Positions 9,191 to 18,097 of a stretch of 64,000 bases of DNA are shown here, piece by piece; the first letter of the stretch is position 1; each line of letters begins with the position of its first letter. The notes beneath the pieces were generated by a model that worked only from the letters and a program-made list of their open reading frames with translations, was not told the origin of the DNA and searched no databases. The translations under genes were made by a program, and so were the position numbers. This DNA comes from Lachnospiraceae bacterium. Its GTDB lineage: Bacteria > Bacillota > Clostridia > Lachnospirales > Lachnospiraceae. Location: positions 1 through 64,000 of the forward strand of contig JAFRGQ010000038.1 of NCBI GenBank assembly GCA_017433725.1. Direction: 5' to 3'.

Positions 9191-9826
9191 TCAATTCTTG
9201 AAACGAACTTTCCCGTCAACAACCTCAATTTTATCATTTGCAATCAGATCGATTGCCTCAGGCATGATCTTCCATTCAGCCTGTTCCATGATTCTCTGCT
9301 GCAGAATCTTCGGGGTGTCTCCATCTTCCACTGCCACTGCCTTCTGAAGAATGATAGGACCCTCATCCAGATCCTTGTTCACAAAATGAACTGTAGCGCC
9401 GGACAGTTTGACTCCTCTCGCAAGAGCAGCCTCGTGAACCTTCAAACCGTAATAGCCCAGTCCGCAGAAAGAAGGAATGAGTGCGGGATGGATATTGATG
9501 ATTTTGTTAGGATACGCATCGATCAGGATCTCCGGGATCTTCACAAGACATCCTGCGAGTACGATGAGATCTACATTGAGTTCGTCAATTTTTTCTTTCA
9601 GAGCGACATTGAATGCATCGCGCGTATCATAACTTTTCGGAGAAACGACATAAGCGGGAATCCCAGCCTTTGCAGCGCGTTCAAGGGAATATACGCCGGG
9701 ATTGTTACTGATTACGCCTACGATTTCTGCATTCGTTATAGTTCCGTCTGCTATACTGTCAATGATAGCCTGAAGATTCGTACCGCCGCCCGAGACGAGT
9801 ACGGCCATGCGAAGTGTTTTTGCCAT
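9191..9826 (-). CDS. purN: Phosphoribosylglycinamide formyltransferase
   Basis: PurN transfers a formyl group from 10-formyltetrahydrofolate to GAR, the third step of purine synthesis. The 211 residues show the phosphate-binding start VLVSGGGTNLQAIIDSI (about 9-25), the folate/catalytic region NIHPALIPSFCGLGYYG with the catalytic Asn/His, and GATVHFVNKDLDEGPII with the catalytic Asp. It lies 96 bp after purM and 18 bp before purD on the same strand. Confidence 0.97.
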   Translation of the reverse strand: MAKTLRMAVLVSGGGTNLQAIIDSIADGTITNAEIVGVISNNPGVYSLERAAKAGIPAYVVSPKSYDTRDAFNVALKEKIDELNVDLIVLAGCLVKIPEILIDAYPNKIINIHPALIPSFCGLGYYGLKVHEAALARGVKLSGATVHFVNKDLDEGPIILQKAVAVEDGDTPKILQQRIMEQAEWKIMPEAIDLIANDKIEVVDGKVRFKN

Positions 9827-9922
9827 TTTTCCCTCCGGGAAAGCATCTGATGCTTTCGTTATATGCTAAATCTTCCGTATGAAAATCTGTTCATTGTATC
9901 TGCTCATTCAGCAGACATATGG

Positions 9923-10948
9923 TCAGACCAGATCAACACCCTTATCCCCGGCAACAATCCTGCCGATTTCATAAGCTTTTTCACCGGCTGCCTCTATAGC
10001 CGCCATCGTCTTTTCCTTATCCTGCGGCTTCACGGCCAGGACCATGCCGATGCCCATATTGTATGTGTTATACATCATATGATCTTCGATGGAACCGGTC
10101 TTCTGAAGGAGTCTGAAAATTGCAGGAATCTCGTAGCTGTCCTTATTTATAACAGCGCGCGTTCCCTCTTTCAGCATACGCGGAACGTTTTCATAGAAAC
10201 CGCCTCCGGTAATATGGCTGCATGCCTTGATCGTCACTCCGGATTCCTTCACGCTGCGAAGGGCCCTCACATAAATCTTAGTCGGAGCGATAAGTGCTTC
10301 ACCCAGAGTCTTACCAAGCTCATCATAATATGTATTCAGCGCTTCCTGTGTCATTGGGAATACTTTTCTGACAAGGGAGAAACCGTTGCTGTGCACGCCT
10401 GAAGAGGCAATTCCGATAAGGACGTCACCCTCAGCAAGGTCCTTTCCGGATATGATATCCTTTTCATCTACGACGCCCACCGCGAAACCTGCCAGATCAT
10501 ACTCGTCTTCAGGATAGAAACCCGGCATTTCCGCCGTCTCACCGCCGATCAGGGCAGCCTCTGACTGTATGCAGCCTTCAGCGACGCCGCTGACAATTTC
10601 TGCGATCTTTTCCGGATAGTTCTTACCACATGCAATGTAATCGAGGAAGAACAGAGGCTCCCCGCCCGCGCACGCGATATCGTTCACACACATAGCAACG
10701 CAGTCAATTCCGACAGTATTATGCTTATCCAGCAGAAAAGCAAGTTTGAGTTTTGTTCCGACGCCGTCTGTTCCCGACACGAGCGTCGGCTTTTCCATGT
10801 CCTTAAATTTCTCCATGGAAAATGCTCCCGAAAAACCGCCGAGGTTCGTGAGAACTTCCGGACGCATTGTTTTTCTGACATGCTCTTTCATAAGCTCTAC
10901 CGACTTGTAACCTGCCTCTATATCTACTCCTGCACTTTTATAATCCAT
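9923..10948 (-). CDS. purM: Phosphoribosylformylglycinamidine cyclo-ligase
   Basis: PurM closes the imidazole ring to make AIR, the fifth step of purine synthesis. The 341 residues include the N-terminal [12 protein letters not shown] motif, the GTDGVGTKL phosphate loop, the [10 protein letters not shown] metal and ATP region and the [13 protein letters not shown] motif. I use the ATG at 10948, which has AAGGAC upstream and starts at the conserved DYKSAGV sequence; the frame opens earlier without a ribosome site. It lies between purE and purN. Confidence 0.97.
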   Translation of the reverse strand: MDYKSAGVDIEAGYKSVELMKEHVRKTMRPEVLTNLGGFSGAFSMEKFKDMEKPTLVSGTDGVGTKLKLAFLLDKHNTVGIDCVAMCVNDIACAGGEPLFFLDYIACGKNYPEKIAEIVSGVAEGCIQSEAALIGGETAEMPGFYPEDEYDLAGFAVGVVDEKDIISGKDLAEGDVLIGIASSGVHSNGFSLVRKVFPMTQEALNTYYDELGKTLGEALIAPTKIYVRALRSVKESGVTIKACSHITGGGFYENVPRMLKEGTRAVINKDSYEIPAIFRLLQKTGSIEDHMMYNTYNMGIGMVLAVKPQDKEKTMAAIEAAGEKAYEIGRIVAGDKGVDLV

Positions 10949-10986
10949 ATAAGTCCTTTCTATCTGCTTCAAACACTCAAGTCTCG

Positions 10987-11006
10987 CCCGCATGAAACGG
11001 TGCGGG
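10987..11006. other. Intercistronic stem-loop between purE and purM
   Basis: CCCGCA (10987-10992) pairs with TGCGGG (11001-11006) across an 8 nt loop in the 107 bp gap. There is no T run on either strand, so it is more likely an mRNA stabilising or processing stem than a terminator. Confidence 0.35.
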
Positions 11007-11055
11007 ACTCAGGTTCAGTGTCAGCTGACAAATTCCTAATCGAAGCACCGCTGCC

Positions 11056-11562
11056 TTATTTTGTATAGTTCTTATATCCTACCTTCTGAAGCTTTGCATC
11101 CTTAGCCATAACGCCGGCTTTCTGGGAAGCCGAATAAGCCTTCAATTTTTCAAGCAGCTCTGCATCCGATGTTGCAAGGATCTTTGCTGCGAGCAGAGCG
11201 GCATTTGCCCCTCCGTTGATTGCAACCGTCGCGACCGGAATACCGCTCGGCATCTGCACTATGGAATAAAGACTGTCGCGACCTCCTAAAGAAGTCGTAT
11301 GCATCGGGATTCCGATGACGGGAAGCGGGAAAATCGCTGCGCACATACCCGGCAGATGTGCCGCCATACCGGCTCCTGCAATGATGACCTTAAGACCTCT
11401 CTCTTCCGCCGTCTTCGCGTATTCGAAAAATTCATCCACCTCTCTGTGTGCAGAGATAATATGCATCTCGTAAGAAACGCCGAGCTCGTCAAGAACTGCT
11501 GCCGCCTTGGCCATGACCGGCATATCCGAGTCAGACCCCATCAAGATTCCAATTTTTGCCAT
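11056..11562 (-). CDS. purE: N5-carboxyaminoimidazole ribonucleotide mutase (class I PurE)
   Basis: PurE rearranges N5-CAIR to CAIR in purine synthesis. The 168 residues have the GILMGSDSDMPVM motif at the N-terminus, the SAHRE active-site loop with the catalytic His, and GAGMAAHLPGMCA, all typical of the bacterial mutase. I use the ATG at 11562 (AGAGGA upstream); the frame opens further up in non-conserved sequence. No purK gene is in the window, so the carboxylase partner must be elsewhere or be dispensed with. Confidence 0.96.
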   Translation of the reverse strand: MAKIGILMGSDSDMPVMAKAAAVLDELGVSYEMHIISAHREVDEFFEYAKTAEERGLKVIIAGAGMAAHLPGMCAAIFPLPVIGIPMHTTSLGGRDSLYSIVQMPSGIPVATVAINGGANAALLAAKILATSDAELLEKLKAYSASQKAGVMAKDAKLQKVGYKNYTK

Positions 11563-11642
11563 ATAATCCTCTTTCCGCACCGATTCCGGCATATTTGTTC
11601 CGTTCAGTGCTTTGTTTCCTTCAATCAGCAACCCTCATTTTC

Positions 11643-13637
11643 CTATACTTCTCTGAAATTATCAAGCGGGATATTCAACTCTTCCGTACCCGGCAGAACA
11701 AAACGTCCGTTTTCTATGATCGGGATCTCATCTCCGCACGGAAGCAGCACTTTTATACTCTCAAGCTCCTCGTAGGGAATCGTAATGTCTGTATGACAGC
11801 CAAAGTAAGCCTTTCCGGGATCTGTCCGCCTTAGGCACGACACTGAATTCTCCCTTGCTATGATTTCCTTTCCGTCGGGATTATATACCGGATTATCTTC
11901 CTCCCAGCTGTAGCAGGTATCTCCCATCGCGAAATGAGGTCCGGTCTTCTCTGCGATCAGAATCGGCAGGCGTCCCTCGACTCCGTATCTCCTGCCCATG
12001 ACATAGGCATGCGTGTTCGTACCGATTGCGAACTCTCCGACAGGTAGCGTTGCATGGTGGAACATTATCTTGCTCTCAATATATTCACGGCCCTTCTCCG
12101 GATCGTCAAAATTCCCGCATGAATAATCCGTGATCATTCCGTCTTTCAGTGTGATTGAAAGATTTTTAAATTCATAGCCGTTCAGGAAAACCCGTGACAC
12201 GAAAAGAGTTCCGTTCGTTCCCTCGAGCTGCGGCGAGGTAAAGACTTCCCCGACGGGAATGTTCACATCCGCCACGCAGTTTTCAAACGCCGTCTGCGTG
12301 TTTGCATCCTCAAGAGGATGAAAATGCACGATGAGATCCGTGACATTTGCCCCTCGACCCTTCACGCGGGCTGCATATCCCCTGTCAAGCGCATCGATCA
12401 AATGCTGCTGAATCTGTTCGTATTTTGCATTATCGAGTGTATTGATCAGAACGACCTCATCAAATATCTCCCGGAAATCCTTTCCGATCGAAGGTACCGG
12501 GAAGGAAACGATCGTAAAGGAACGCTCCTCCTGCTTAATATAGCGCTGCGTGATCTGCATGCCTTCATTCCTCATGCGAACGCTCTTCTCCTTCTGCAAA
12601 GGGCTGAGAGTGATTCGGTCCGGGCAATCTTCCGGGATGAACGGCTCCTCGCCGAATGTTTCAAGAACGGCAGGACCTGCATGGCCATATGCAAGTTCTT
12701 TGACTTCCTCGTAACCTTCACGGAGGGCTCTGAGACGTCTCGTCACATATTCATCATCCATGATAAGAGCCAGGTCTTCCTGATGATCGTATTCGAACTG
12801 CATGTTAGGAATCGCACCGGTGTATCCGTTTTTACGGTTGGCCGTTTTCGTCACCAGCCGATAAGGCGCACGCACGAGTGTGACCGAAAGTCCCATTTTT
12901 TCAAAATTCTCGATGGCATATCTCATCATGCGCTCAAATCCGAGACTGAATACGATCTGAACTGTTTTCTTGTTCTTGAGACTCTTTCGCGCACGAACAA
13001 AACCGATTCGGTAACCTTCCGTGAACGTATCAGCCATACTCCTGATCTTTTCTTCAGGCAGAGAATTCTGATATGCGGCGCACGCGATTACATCCTCGGA
13101 TATATATTCTCCGAAGTCGAAAAGATAGTCCGTATCGGAGAAGTCGGCGTTTTTTATAATTTCCCTGCAAAAATCCATCTCTGGATCTACCTGGCGTCTG
13201 ATTCTGTCGGCGATGAAATCCGGCATGTAGTCTTCCAGATAGGATCTGAAAATGGACTTCACGCCCTCATATTCCGGAAGCTCCTCATCCTGAAAGTCGC
13301 CGTAAATCTCGAGAAACAGTTCATACAGGACACATATCCCTTCCTCATCCTCCTCGAATACAGCGGGAATGATTCCTCTCAGTTCAGCGTAGACTGCCGA
13401 AAGCAGCTGTCCCATAGGGCTGCCCAGCTTCCCTGCAGCATAGCCGGGGTTGGCATAAGATGTGCCGTAGTTCTCCGGCAGGATATCACTGTATAAATCA
13501 TAGTTTCCGGTTTCTTTCCTTACCGAGAGCAGAAACTCCGCGACCCGGTGAAAATAATCCCTGTACGGCTCCGGCACACAGGTCTCACCGGGTATCTCGG
13601 CAATTCTGCCCAAAGCCAGTTCCATTCGTTCATTCAT
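11643..13637 (-). CDS. M29-family (AmpS/PepS-like) aminopeptidase with long N-terminal extension
   Basis: M29 aminopeptidases are two-metal cytosolic enzymes that remove N-terminal residues. The C-terminal half has the family pattern: GEVFTSPQLEGTNG with two Glu, FAIGTNTHAYVMGRRYG, a His in KTGPHFAMGD and YFGCHTDITIPY. At 664 residues it is far longer than the roughly 370-410 usual for M29; about 250-300 residues of helical, acidic sequence precede the catalytic part. The start overlaps the stop of the upstream membrane-protein gene (TGATG), so translation is coupled. It is embedded between pyr and pur genes. Confidence 0.82.
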   Translation of the reverse strand: MNERMELALGRIAEIPGETCVPEPYRDYFHRVAEFLLSVRKETGNYDLYSDILPENYGTSYANPGYAAGKLGSPMGQLLSAVYAELRGIIPAVFEEDEEGICVLYELFLEIYGDFQDEELPEYEGVKSIFRSYLEDYMPDFIADRIRRQVDPEMDFCREIIKNADFSDTDYLFDFGEYISEDVIACAAYQNSLPEEKIRSMADTFTEGYRIGFVRARKSLKNKKTVQIVFSLGFERMMRYAIENFEKMGLSVTLVRAPYRLVTKTANRKNGYTGAIPNMQFEYDHQEDLALIMDDEYVTRRLRALREGYEEVKELAYGHAGPAVLETFGEEPFIPEDCPDRITLSPLQKEKSVRMRNEGMQITQRYIKQEERSFTIVSFPVPSIGKDFREIFDEVVLINTLDNAKYEQIQQHLIDALDRGYAARVKGRGANVTDLIVHFHPLEDANTQTAFENCVADVNIPVGEVFTSPQLEGTNGTLFVSRVFLNGYEFKNLSITLKDGMITDYSCGNFDDPEKGREYIESKIMFHHATLPVGEFAIGTNTHAYVMGRRYGVEGRLPILIAEKTGPHFAMGDTCYSWEEDNPVYNPDGKEIIARENSVSCLRRTDPGKAYFGCHTDITIPYEELESIKVLLPCGDEIPIIENGRFVLPGTEELNIPLDNFREV

Positions 13638-13954
13638 CAGCGAAGCCCTCTCAAAAGCAGCGTGAGCCAGCCGATCATAATGACTCCGCAGCTGATCGAT
13701 CCGATGACAGACAATCTCTGCGAAACATCCTTATCGGCAAATGATTTCATGCCTACATAAAAACCGTAGACAGACAGCAAGGTAGCCCCGATCGCGATCA
13801 GCCCGACAATGCTCCCCGCCTTGCCTTCCGCCAGAAAGGATATGATGGCATCCACGAGAAACAGGGCAAATGATATGGCCGCCATAATTACAGACGCGCG
13901 GCCGCCTTCCGAGTAGTCTTTGCCCACGAAACGATACTTTCTGTTATCTGCCAT
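13637..13954 (-). CDS. Small integral membrane protein (DUF6142-like)
   Basis: The 105-residue protein has a charged N-terminus (MADNRKYRFVGKDYSEGG) and three hydrophobic stretches (about 20-41, 47-68, 83-103), so it is probably a three-pass membrane protein. From memory it resembles the DUF6142 family of Clostridia; I cannot assign a function. It begins 10 bp after pyrE and overlaps the aminopeptidase start by one base. Confidence 0.7.
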   Translation of the reverse strand: MADNRKYRFVGKDYSEGGRASVIMAAISFALFLVDAIISFLAEGKAGSIVGLIAIGATLLSVYGFYVGMKSFADKDVSQRLSVIGSISCGVIMIGWLTLLLRGLR

Positions 13955-13964
13955 ACTCTACCTC

Positions 13965-14642
13965 TTATGCCTCGGCACCGTACTTCTCATAGTAGGCGTC
14001 GATAGCAGCCTTGATCGTATCGTCTATCACAATACGACCCTTGTATTCTTTATTGTAAAGATGCTCTATGACTTCAGCCATTGTGACGATCGCACAAGTC
14101 TTGAGACCAAAACTCTCCTCAATCTCCTTAAGTGCGCTCTTTGTACCTGTACCTCTCTCCATTCTGTCAACGGAGACGACCAGGCCGATCACATCCACAT
14201 CTCCCTGCGCGCGAAGAATCGGAACGGTTTCGCGGATAGATGTTCCGGCTGTCGTCACATCCTCAATAATGACGACCTTATCGCCGTCACTGATAGGACT
14301 TCCGAGCAGGATGCCCTTATCACCATGATCCTTGACTTCCTTGCGGTTCGAGCAGTATCTGATATCTTTACCGAATTCTCTGCTGATTTCCATGGTTGCT
14401 GCCACCGTAAGCGGAATTCCCTTATAGGCCGGTCCGAAAAGAACATCGAAGTCCAATCCGAAATTCTGCTCGATTGCCTTGGCATAGTAACCGCCAAGAC
14501 GGGACATCTGTCCGCCGTCACGGTAAAAGCCCGTATTAATGAAAAACGGTGTCTTGCGTCCGCTCTTTGTGATGAAATCGCCGAACTTCAGGACGCCGCA
14601 GTCCACCATAAACTCTATGAACTCCTCTTTATATCTCTCCAT
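13965..14642 (-). CDS. pyrE: Orotate phosphoribosyltransferase
   Basis: PyrE makes orotidine monophosphate from orotate and PRPP. The 225 residues show the SGRKTPFFINTGFY substrate loop, DVLFGPAYKGIPL, RKEVKDHGDKGILLG with the catalytic Lys residues, and the PRPP-binding VVIIEDVTTAGTSIRE motif. It lies 28 bp downstream of pyrD, in the order pyrF-pyrK-pyrD-pyrE. Confidence 0.97.
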   Translation of the reverse strand: MERYKEEFIEFMVDCGVLKFGDFITKSGRKTPFFINTGFYRDGGQMSRLGGYYAKAIEQNFGLDFDVLFGPAYKGIPLTVAATMEISREFGKDIRYCSNRKEVKDHGDKGILLGSPISDGDKVVIIEDVTTAGTSIRETVPILRAQGDVDVIGLVVSVDRMERGTGTKSALKEIEESFGLKTCAIVTMAEVIEHLYNKEYKGRIVIDDTIKAAIDAYYEKYGAEA

Positions 14643-14670
14643 ACTGTTCTCCTTTCTATGACCCGCTGCA

Positions 14671-15576
14671 TTACTCTACGCAGCCGATTATGTCGTGTAC
14701 ATCCCCTATTCCGTGATTCTCAAGGAACTCGCGTATACCGTTCGCGATCTCGACGGATGCATACGGATTGTGAAAATTAGCGGTTCCCACCGAAACTGCC
14801 GACGCCCCTGCCATCAGAAACTCTATTGCATCCGACGCGCAGGCAATACCGCCCATCCCTATGACCGGGATCCGAACTGCATGCGCCGCTTCATAGACCA
14901 TACGCAGGGCTACCGGTTTAATAGCCGGACCTGAGAGACCGCCGGTTCTATTTGCAAGTGCAAATGACCTTCTCTCAATATCTATTTTCATGCCCGTGAG
15001 CGTATTGATAAGGGAAATCACGTCCGCTCCGCCGCTCTCGGCTGCTTTTGCACACTCCTTTATATCCGTAACATTCGGTGAAAGCTTCATAATGACCGGT
15101 TGTTTGGCGTGTCTCTTCACCTCAGATGTAATCTTCTCAATCGAACCGGGATTCGTTCCAAATGCGATACCGCCCTCTTTCACGTTCGGACAGGAAATAT
15201 TAATTTCCAGCATGTCGACCTTTTCCTCTGCGAGGCGGTCTACCACATTCAGATATTCCTCTGTAGAATGTCCGCAGACATTGACAATGATCTTCGTATC
15301 ATATTTCTGCAGGAACGGAAGATCCCGGCTTGTAAAAACATCTATCCCGGGATTCTGGAGCCCGATTGCGTTCATCATTCCGGATGCGGTCTCGACAATG
15401 CGCGGCGTGGGATTACCCGGCCACGGGCGATCCGCCACCCCTTTGGTTACCACAGCGCCGAGTGCGGAAAGGTCAACGAATTCTCCGTACTCCATGCCGG
15501 ATCCGAATGTTCCGGAAGCGGTCATGACCGGATTTTTAAGGGTGACCCCCGCAAGTGTTACTTCTGTATGAGTCAT
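14671..15576 (-). CDS. pyrD: Dihydroorotate dehydrogenase, NAD-type catalytic subunit (PyrDB)
   Basis: This FMN enzyme oxidises dihydroorotate and passes electrons to NAD through PyrK. The 301 residues include NPVMTASGTFGSGMEY, the catalytic Cys in NISCPNVKEGG, VIMKLSPNVTDI, and the phosphate-binding GMGGIACASDAIEFLMAGA. The real start is 15576: GGAGG lies upstream within pyrK, and the coding sequence overlaps the pyrK stop by the ATGA type. The class 1B assignment rests on the neighbouring pyrK. Confidence 0.96.
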   Translation of the reverse strand: MTHTEVTLAGVTLKNPVMTASGTFGSGMEYGEFVDLSALGAVVTKGVADRPWPGNPTPRIVETASGMMNAIGLQNPGIDVFTSRDLPFLQKYDTKIIVNVCGHSTEEYLNVVDRLAEEKVDMLEINISCPNVKEGGIAFGTNPGSIEKITSEVKRHAKQPVIMKLSPNVTDIKECAKAAESGGADVISLINTLTGMKIDIERRSFALANRTGGLSGPAIKPVALRMVYEAAHAVRIPVIGMGGIACASDAIEFLMAGASAVSVGTANFHNPYASVEIANGIREFLENHGIGDVHDIIGCVE

Positions 15577-16337
15577 GTGAGATCCACCTCCTCGGCAAGA
15601 AAGACCGGTCCGTCTTTGCAGATTCTTGTATTGTGGACATGTGAGTGTCCGTCGATTCCCGTTGTCCTGCACACGCAGGCAAGACACGCACCGATTCCGC
15701 AGGCCATGCGCTCTTCCATGGATACGTAACACGGGATGCCGATTTCTGCCGCGTACGCCTTGAGAGCTCTGAGCATGGGCTTGGGACCGCATGAGAAAAT
15801 TACATCGGCCTTCACATCATCCGCCTTGATAGCATCTATGACATTGCCCGGCGTCCCGAGCGAACCGTCCTCTGTCGCAACATGAACATCCGCTTCCGAT
15901 TCAAGATCCGGGAGCAGATACGTCTCCGATCTGTAACCTACTGCAAATGTCTTGTTCGTCAGTTTTCGTGCACACGAAAGGAGCGGTGGAATACCGATAC
16001 CGCCTCCCACGAGAAGGACACGGCATTCAGCATATTCCTTCACGGGGAAACCGTTCCCGAGGGGTCCGAGTACTTCGATCTTCTCGCCGGCGATAAGCTT
16101 TGAGAACTCCGATGTACCTGCTCCTGCGATCCGGTATACTAACCGGATAGTTCCTTCCTCCGAAGACGATTCACAGATTGAAATAGGTCTCGGAAGAAGC
16201 CTTGAGGCATCTCTCGAATAAAGTGAAACGAATTGCCCGGGAAGAACTTCTTCCGCAAAGGAAACTCTCAGCACCAGACTGTAAATGCCTGCTGCAATGC
16301 GCTCCTGAGAGAGCACGGTTGCCAATTCCTTTATCAT
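15573..16337 (-). CDS. pyrK: Dihydroorotate dehydrogenase electron transfer subunit
   Basis: PyrK carries FAD and a 2Fe-2S cluster and links PyrD to NAD. The 254 residues show the ferredoxin-reductase fold: the FAD motif LPRPISICE, the NAD-binding GGGIGIPPLLSCARKL and CGPKPMLRAL, and four C-terminal cysteines (ACGIGACLACVC, then C before KDGPVF) for the cluster. The ATG has AAAGGA upstream, and the gene starts 41 bp after pyrF. Confidence 0.96.
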   Translation of the reverse strand: MIKELATVLSQERIAAGIYSLVLRVSFAEEVLPGQFVSLYSRDASRLLPRPISICESSSEEGTIRLVYRIAGAGTSEFSKLIAGEKIEVLGPLGNGFPVKEYAECRVLLVGGGIGIPPLLSCARKLTNKTFAVGYRSETYLLPDLESEADVHVATEDGSLGTPGNVIDAIKADDVKADVIFSCGPKPMLRALKAYAAEIGIPCYVSMEERMACGIGACLACVCRTTGIDGHSHVHNTRICKDGPVFLAEEVDLT

Positions 16338-16378
16338 TTATGTTCCTTTCTTTCGGGTCTCCCCGCATAACGTTTATT

Positions 16379-17314
16379 TCAACCAAGTGCCTCAGCTATA
16401 TCTGCTTTCATGTCAAGGACAGCCTCTCTGGCCGCATCTGCGTATCCGGCCTCACCATAGGAAGCATACTTCTCCTGCTTCCAAGCGGCAATGATACCTC
16501 TTGAAGAATTGACGATGGCTCCGAGTCCGTCATCGTTAAAGAAGTGAACAAGATCCTTGCCCTTTCCTCCCTGTGCGCCGTAACCCGGCACCAGTATATA
16601 TGACTTCGGCATGATTGTTCTGAGTCTCTTTCCCATCTCCGGGTATGTAGCTCCGACCACCGCACCGACTTCGGAATATCCGCAGGCCTCCTCAGACGCA
16701 TCCATGCAGGACTCCGCCCATTCGTTTACCTTCTCCCCGACAATCTCGTACATGGGCTTACCGTCCGCTTCCTTATCCTGGAACTCTCCGCTTGACGGAT
16801 TGGATGTCTTGACCAGAACAAAGATACCTCTGTCATTTGCCCTGCAGACATCGAGGAAGGGATTTACACCGTCGCTCCCCAGATAGGGGTTGACTGTTGC
16901 AAAATCCTCGTCGAACGGAGCGATCTCGGTATCTCCGATTTTGATCTTGCCGAGATGCGCTGTCGCATAGGCTGCCGATGTTGAGCCGATATCTCCGCGC
17001 TTTACATCACCGATAACGACCAGCCCTTTGGATTTGCACAGCTCCGCCGTCCGCTTAAATGCGATAAGCCCAGGGATACCGAACTGCTCGTACATCGCTA
17101 TCTGTGGTTTTACTGCGGGGATAAGATCACTGACCGCTTCAACGATTCCTTCATTAAAGCGATATATGATTTCTCCCGCTGCCTCCAGTGTCTCACCCTT
17201 TTCCTTTATTACTGCTTTCCGGATATACTCCGGAACAAATCCGAGCATCGGATCTAAGCCGATTACTATGGGTGCCTGTGTCTTTTTGATGTTTGTGATC
17301 AGTTTTCCTATCAT
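16379..17314 (-). CDS. pyrF: Orotidine 5'-phosphate decarboxylase (long, type 2)
   Basis: PyrF makes UMP, the last step of the de novo pathway. The 311 residues fit the longer type 2 subfamily. The conserved VIGLDPML start, catalytic VVIGDVKRGDIGST (Lys-Asp set) and the C-terminal PGYGAQGGKGKDLVHF phosphate site are present. I choose the ATG at 17314 (GGGAG upstream, next to the conserved start); the frame runs further upstream into the promoter region. It is the first gene of the pyr/pur array. No pyrB, pyrC or pyrR is in the window. Confidence 0.96.
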   Translation of the reverse strand: MIGKLITNIKKTQAPIVIGLDPMLGFVPEYIRKAVIKEKGETLEAAGEIIYRFNEGIVEAVSDLIPAVKPQIAMYEQFGIPGLIAFKRTAELCKSKGLVVIGDVKRGDIGSTSAAYATAHLGKIKIGDTEIAPFDEDFATVNPYLGSDGVNPFLDVCRANDRGIFVLVKTSNPSSGEFQDKEADGKPMYEIVGEKVNEWAESCMDASEEACGYSEVGAVVGATYPEMGKRLRTIMPKSYILVPGYGAQGGKGKDLVHFFNDDGLGAIVNSSRGIIAAWKQEKYASYGEAGYADAAREAVLDMKADIAEALG

Positions 17315-17394
17315 ATTGTTCTCCCGACATTTTACTGGTATCATAGCCACAGCATGCAGCCTGCCCACAGACAGACCTCTAATATGCTTTTCAT

Positions 17395-17423
17395 ATAATA
17401 CACGAAAGATTCCGCTAATTCAA
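17395..17423 (-). promoter_or_regulatory. Promoter of the pyrF operon
   Basis: On the minus strand, TTGAAT (17418-17423) and TATTAT (17395-17400) are 17 bp apart, leaving a leader of about 75 nt before the pyrF ATG. I found no antiterminator/terminator pair or PyrR-binding loop in that leader. Confidence 0.7.
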
Positions 17424-17544
17424 GTGGACCGGAGACTCGCTCATACCGAATCGGGACATATGGTATTCTACCCGGAATCTGTTATATGAACTGATACATG
17501 AAATATTTCCGGAGAGACATTTGAACAACCTCCCCAAAATGCCG

Positions 17545-17579
17545 AAAATGCCGATAAATTAAATAAAAATCGGCATTTT
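17545..17579. other. Inverted repeat between the pyrF and csp promoters
   Basis: AAAATGCCGA (17545-17554) is repeated inverted as TCGGCATTTT (17570-17579) across a 15 nt AT-rich loop, ending three bases before the csp -35 box. It could be an operator shared by the divergent promoters or a barrier stem. No T run supports a terminator. Confidence 0.45.
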
Positions 17580-17582
17580 CCC

Positions 17583-17611
17583 TTGACGTTTAAGTTCCTC
17601 AAGTTTATAAT
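17583..17611 (+). promoter_or_regulatory. Promoter of the cold-shock gene
   Basis: TTGACG (17583-17588) and a perfect TATAAT (17606-17611) are 17 bp apart. Transcription would start near 17618, giving a leader of roughly 140 nt. Confidence 0.8.
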
Positions 17612-17646
17612 GCATTTTGGTTAAGATATATGGAATAAACGTTGAG

Positions 17647-17700
17647 TTCACTGATAAGCCGAGCTTATATGGCAACCATATAAATCCGGCAGTCAGTGAA
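17647..17700 (+). promoter_or_regulatory. Structured 5' leader of the cold-shock mRNA
   Basis: An outer stem TTCACTGA (17647-17654)/TCAGTGAA (17693-17700) encloses a perfect hairpin TTATATGG (17665-17672)-CAA-CCATATAA (17676-17683). Long folded leaders are known to make cold-shock mRNAs temperature responsive in other bacteria; the same role here is inference. Confidence 0.55.
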
Positions 17701-17760
17701 TTTTGTTTTCCTTAAAATCTGATCTGCAATTTTTATCATATATAAATGGAGGGAATACTG

Positions 17761-17961
17761 ATGAACAAGGGTACTGTGAAATGGTTCAATGCTGAAAAGG
17801 GCTATGGATTCATTACAGGAGAAGACGGAAACGATGTGTTCGTACATTTTTCCGCAATTCAGGCAGAAGGATTCAAGTCACTTGATGAAGGCCAGGCAGT
17901 AACATTTGATCTTCAGCAGGGCAATCGCGGATTGCAGGCTGCAAACGTAGTGAAGTTATAA
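17761..17961 (+). CDS. Cold-shock protein (CspA family)
   Basis: This is a 66-residue OB-fold RNA chaperone. It starts [18 protein letters not shown] with the RNP1 motif (KGYGFI) and carries RNP2 in VFVHFSAI. The ATG at 17761 has GGAGGG at proper spacing; the upstream in-frame ATG at 17746 does not. It is a single-gene unit with its own promoter, leader and terminator. Confidence 0.96.
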   Translation: MNKGTVKWFNAEKGYGFITGEDGNDVFVHFSAIQAEGFKSLDEGQAVTFDLQQGNRGLQAANVVKL

Positions 17962-17972
17962 TCGGATGTTTC

Positions 17973-18003
17973 AGGAACCGTCATATGGCGGTTCCTTTTT
18001 TTA
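17973..18003 (+). terminator. Terminator of the cold-shock gene
   Basis: AGGAACCG (17973-17980) pairs with CGGTTCCT (17989-17996), followed by a run of seven T. Confidence 0.9.
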
Positions 18004-18039
18004 TGTCATAGGAAACTTCGTTCCTAAGACATATAGTAT

Positions 18040-18082
18040 AAAAAGAGACCGTTACATTAAGTTCATTCTGAATGTAACGGTC
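18040..18082 (-). terminator. Terminator after the 18098-18355 gene
   Basis: Perfect 12 bp arms GACCGTTACATT (18047-18058) and AATGTAACGGTC (18071-18082). On the minus strand the stem is followed by CTCTTTTTAT. Confidence 0.85.
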
Positions 18083-18097
18083 TTATTCTTCATTTCA

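Noticed and set aside
12318..13496. Plus-strand open frame of 392 codons
   Set aside because: It lies entirely antisense to the M29 aminopeptidase, whose motifs are clear. No start signal or family features.
14671..15792. Longer PyrD starting at 15792
   Set aside because: The added residues are the out-of-frame reading of pyrK and are not dehydrogenase-like. GGAGG supports the start at 15576.
17315..17423. PyrR-type attenuator in the pyrF leader
   Set aside because: No competing antiterminator/terminator stems with a T run and no PyrR-binding loop were found in the leader of about 75 nt.
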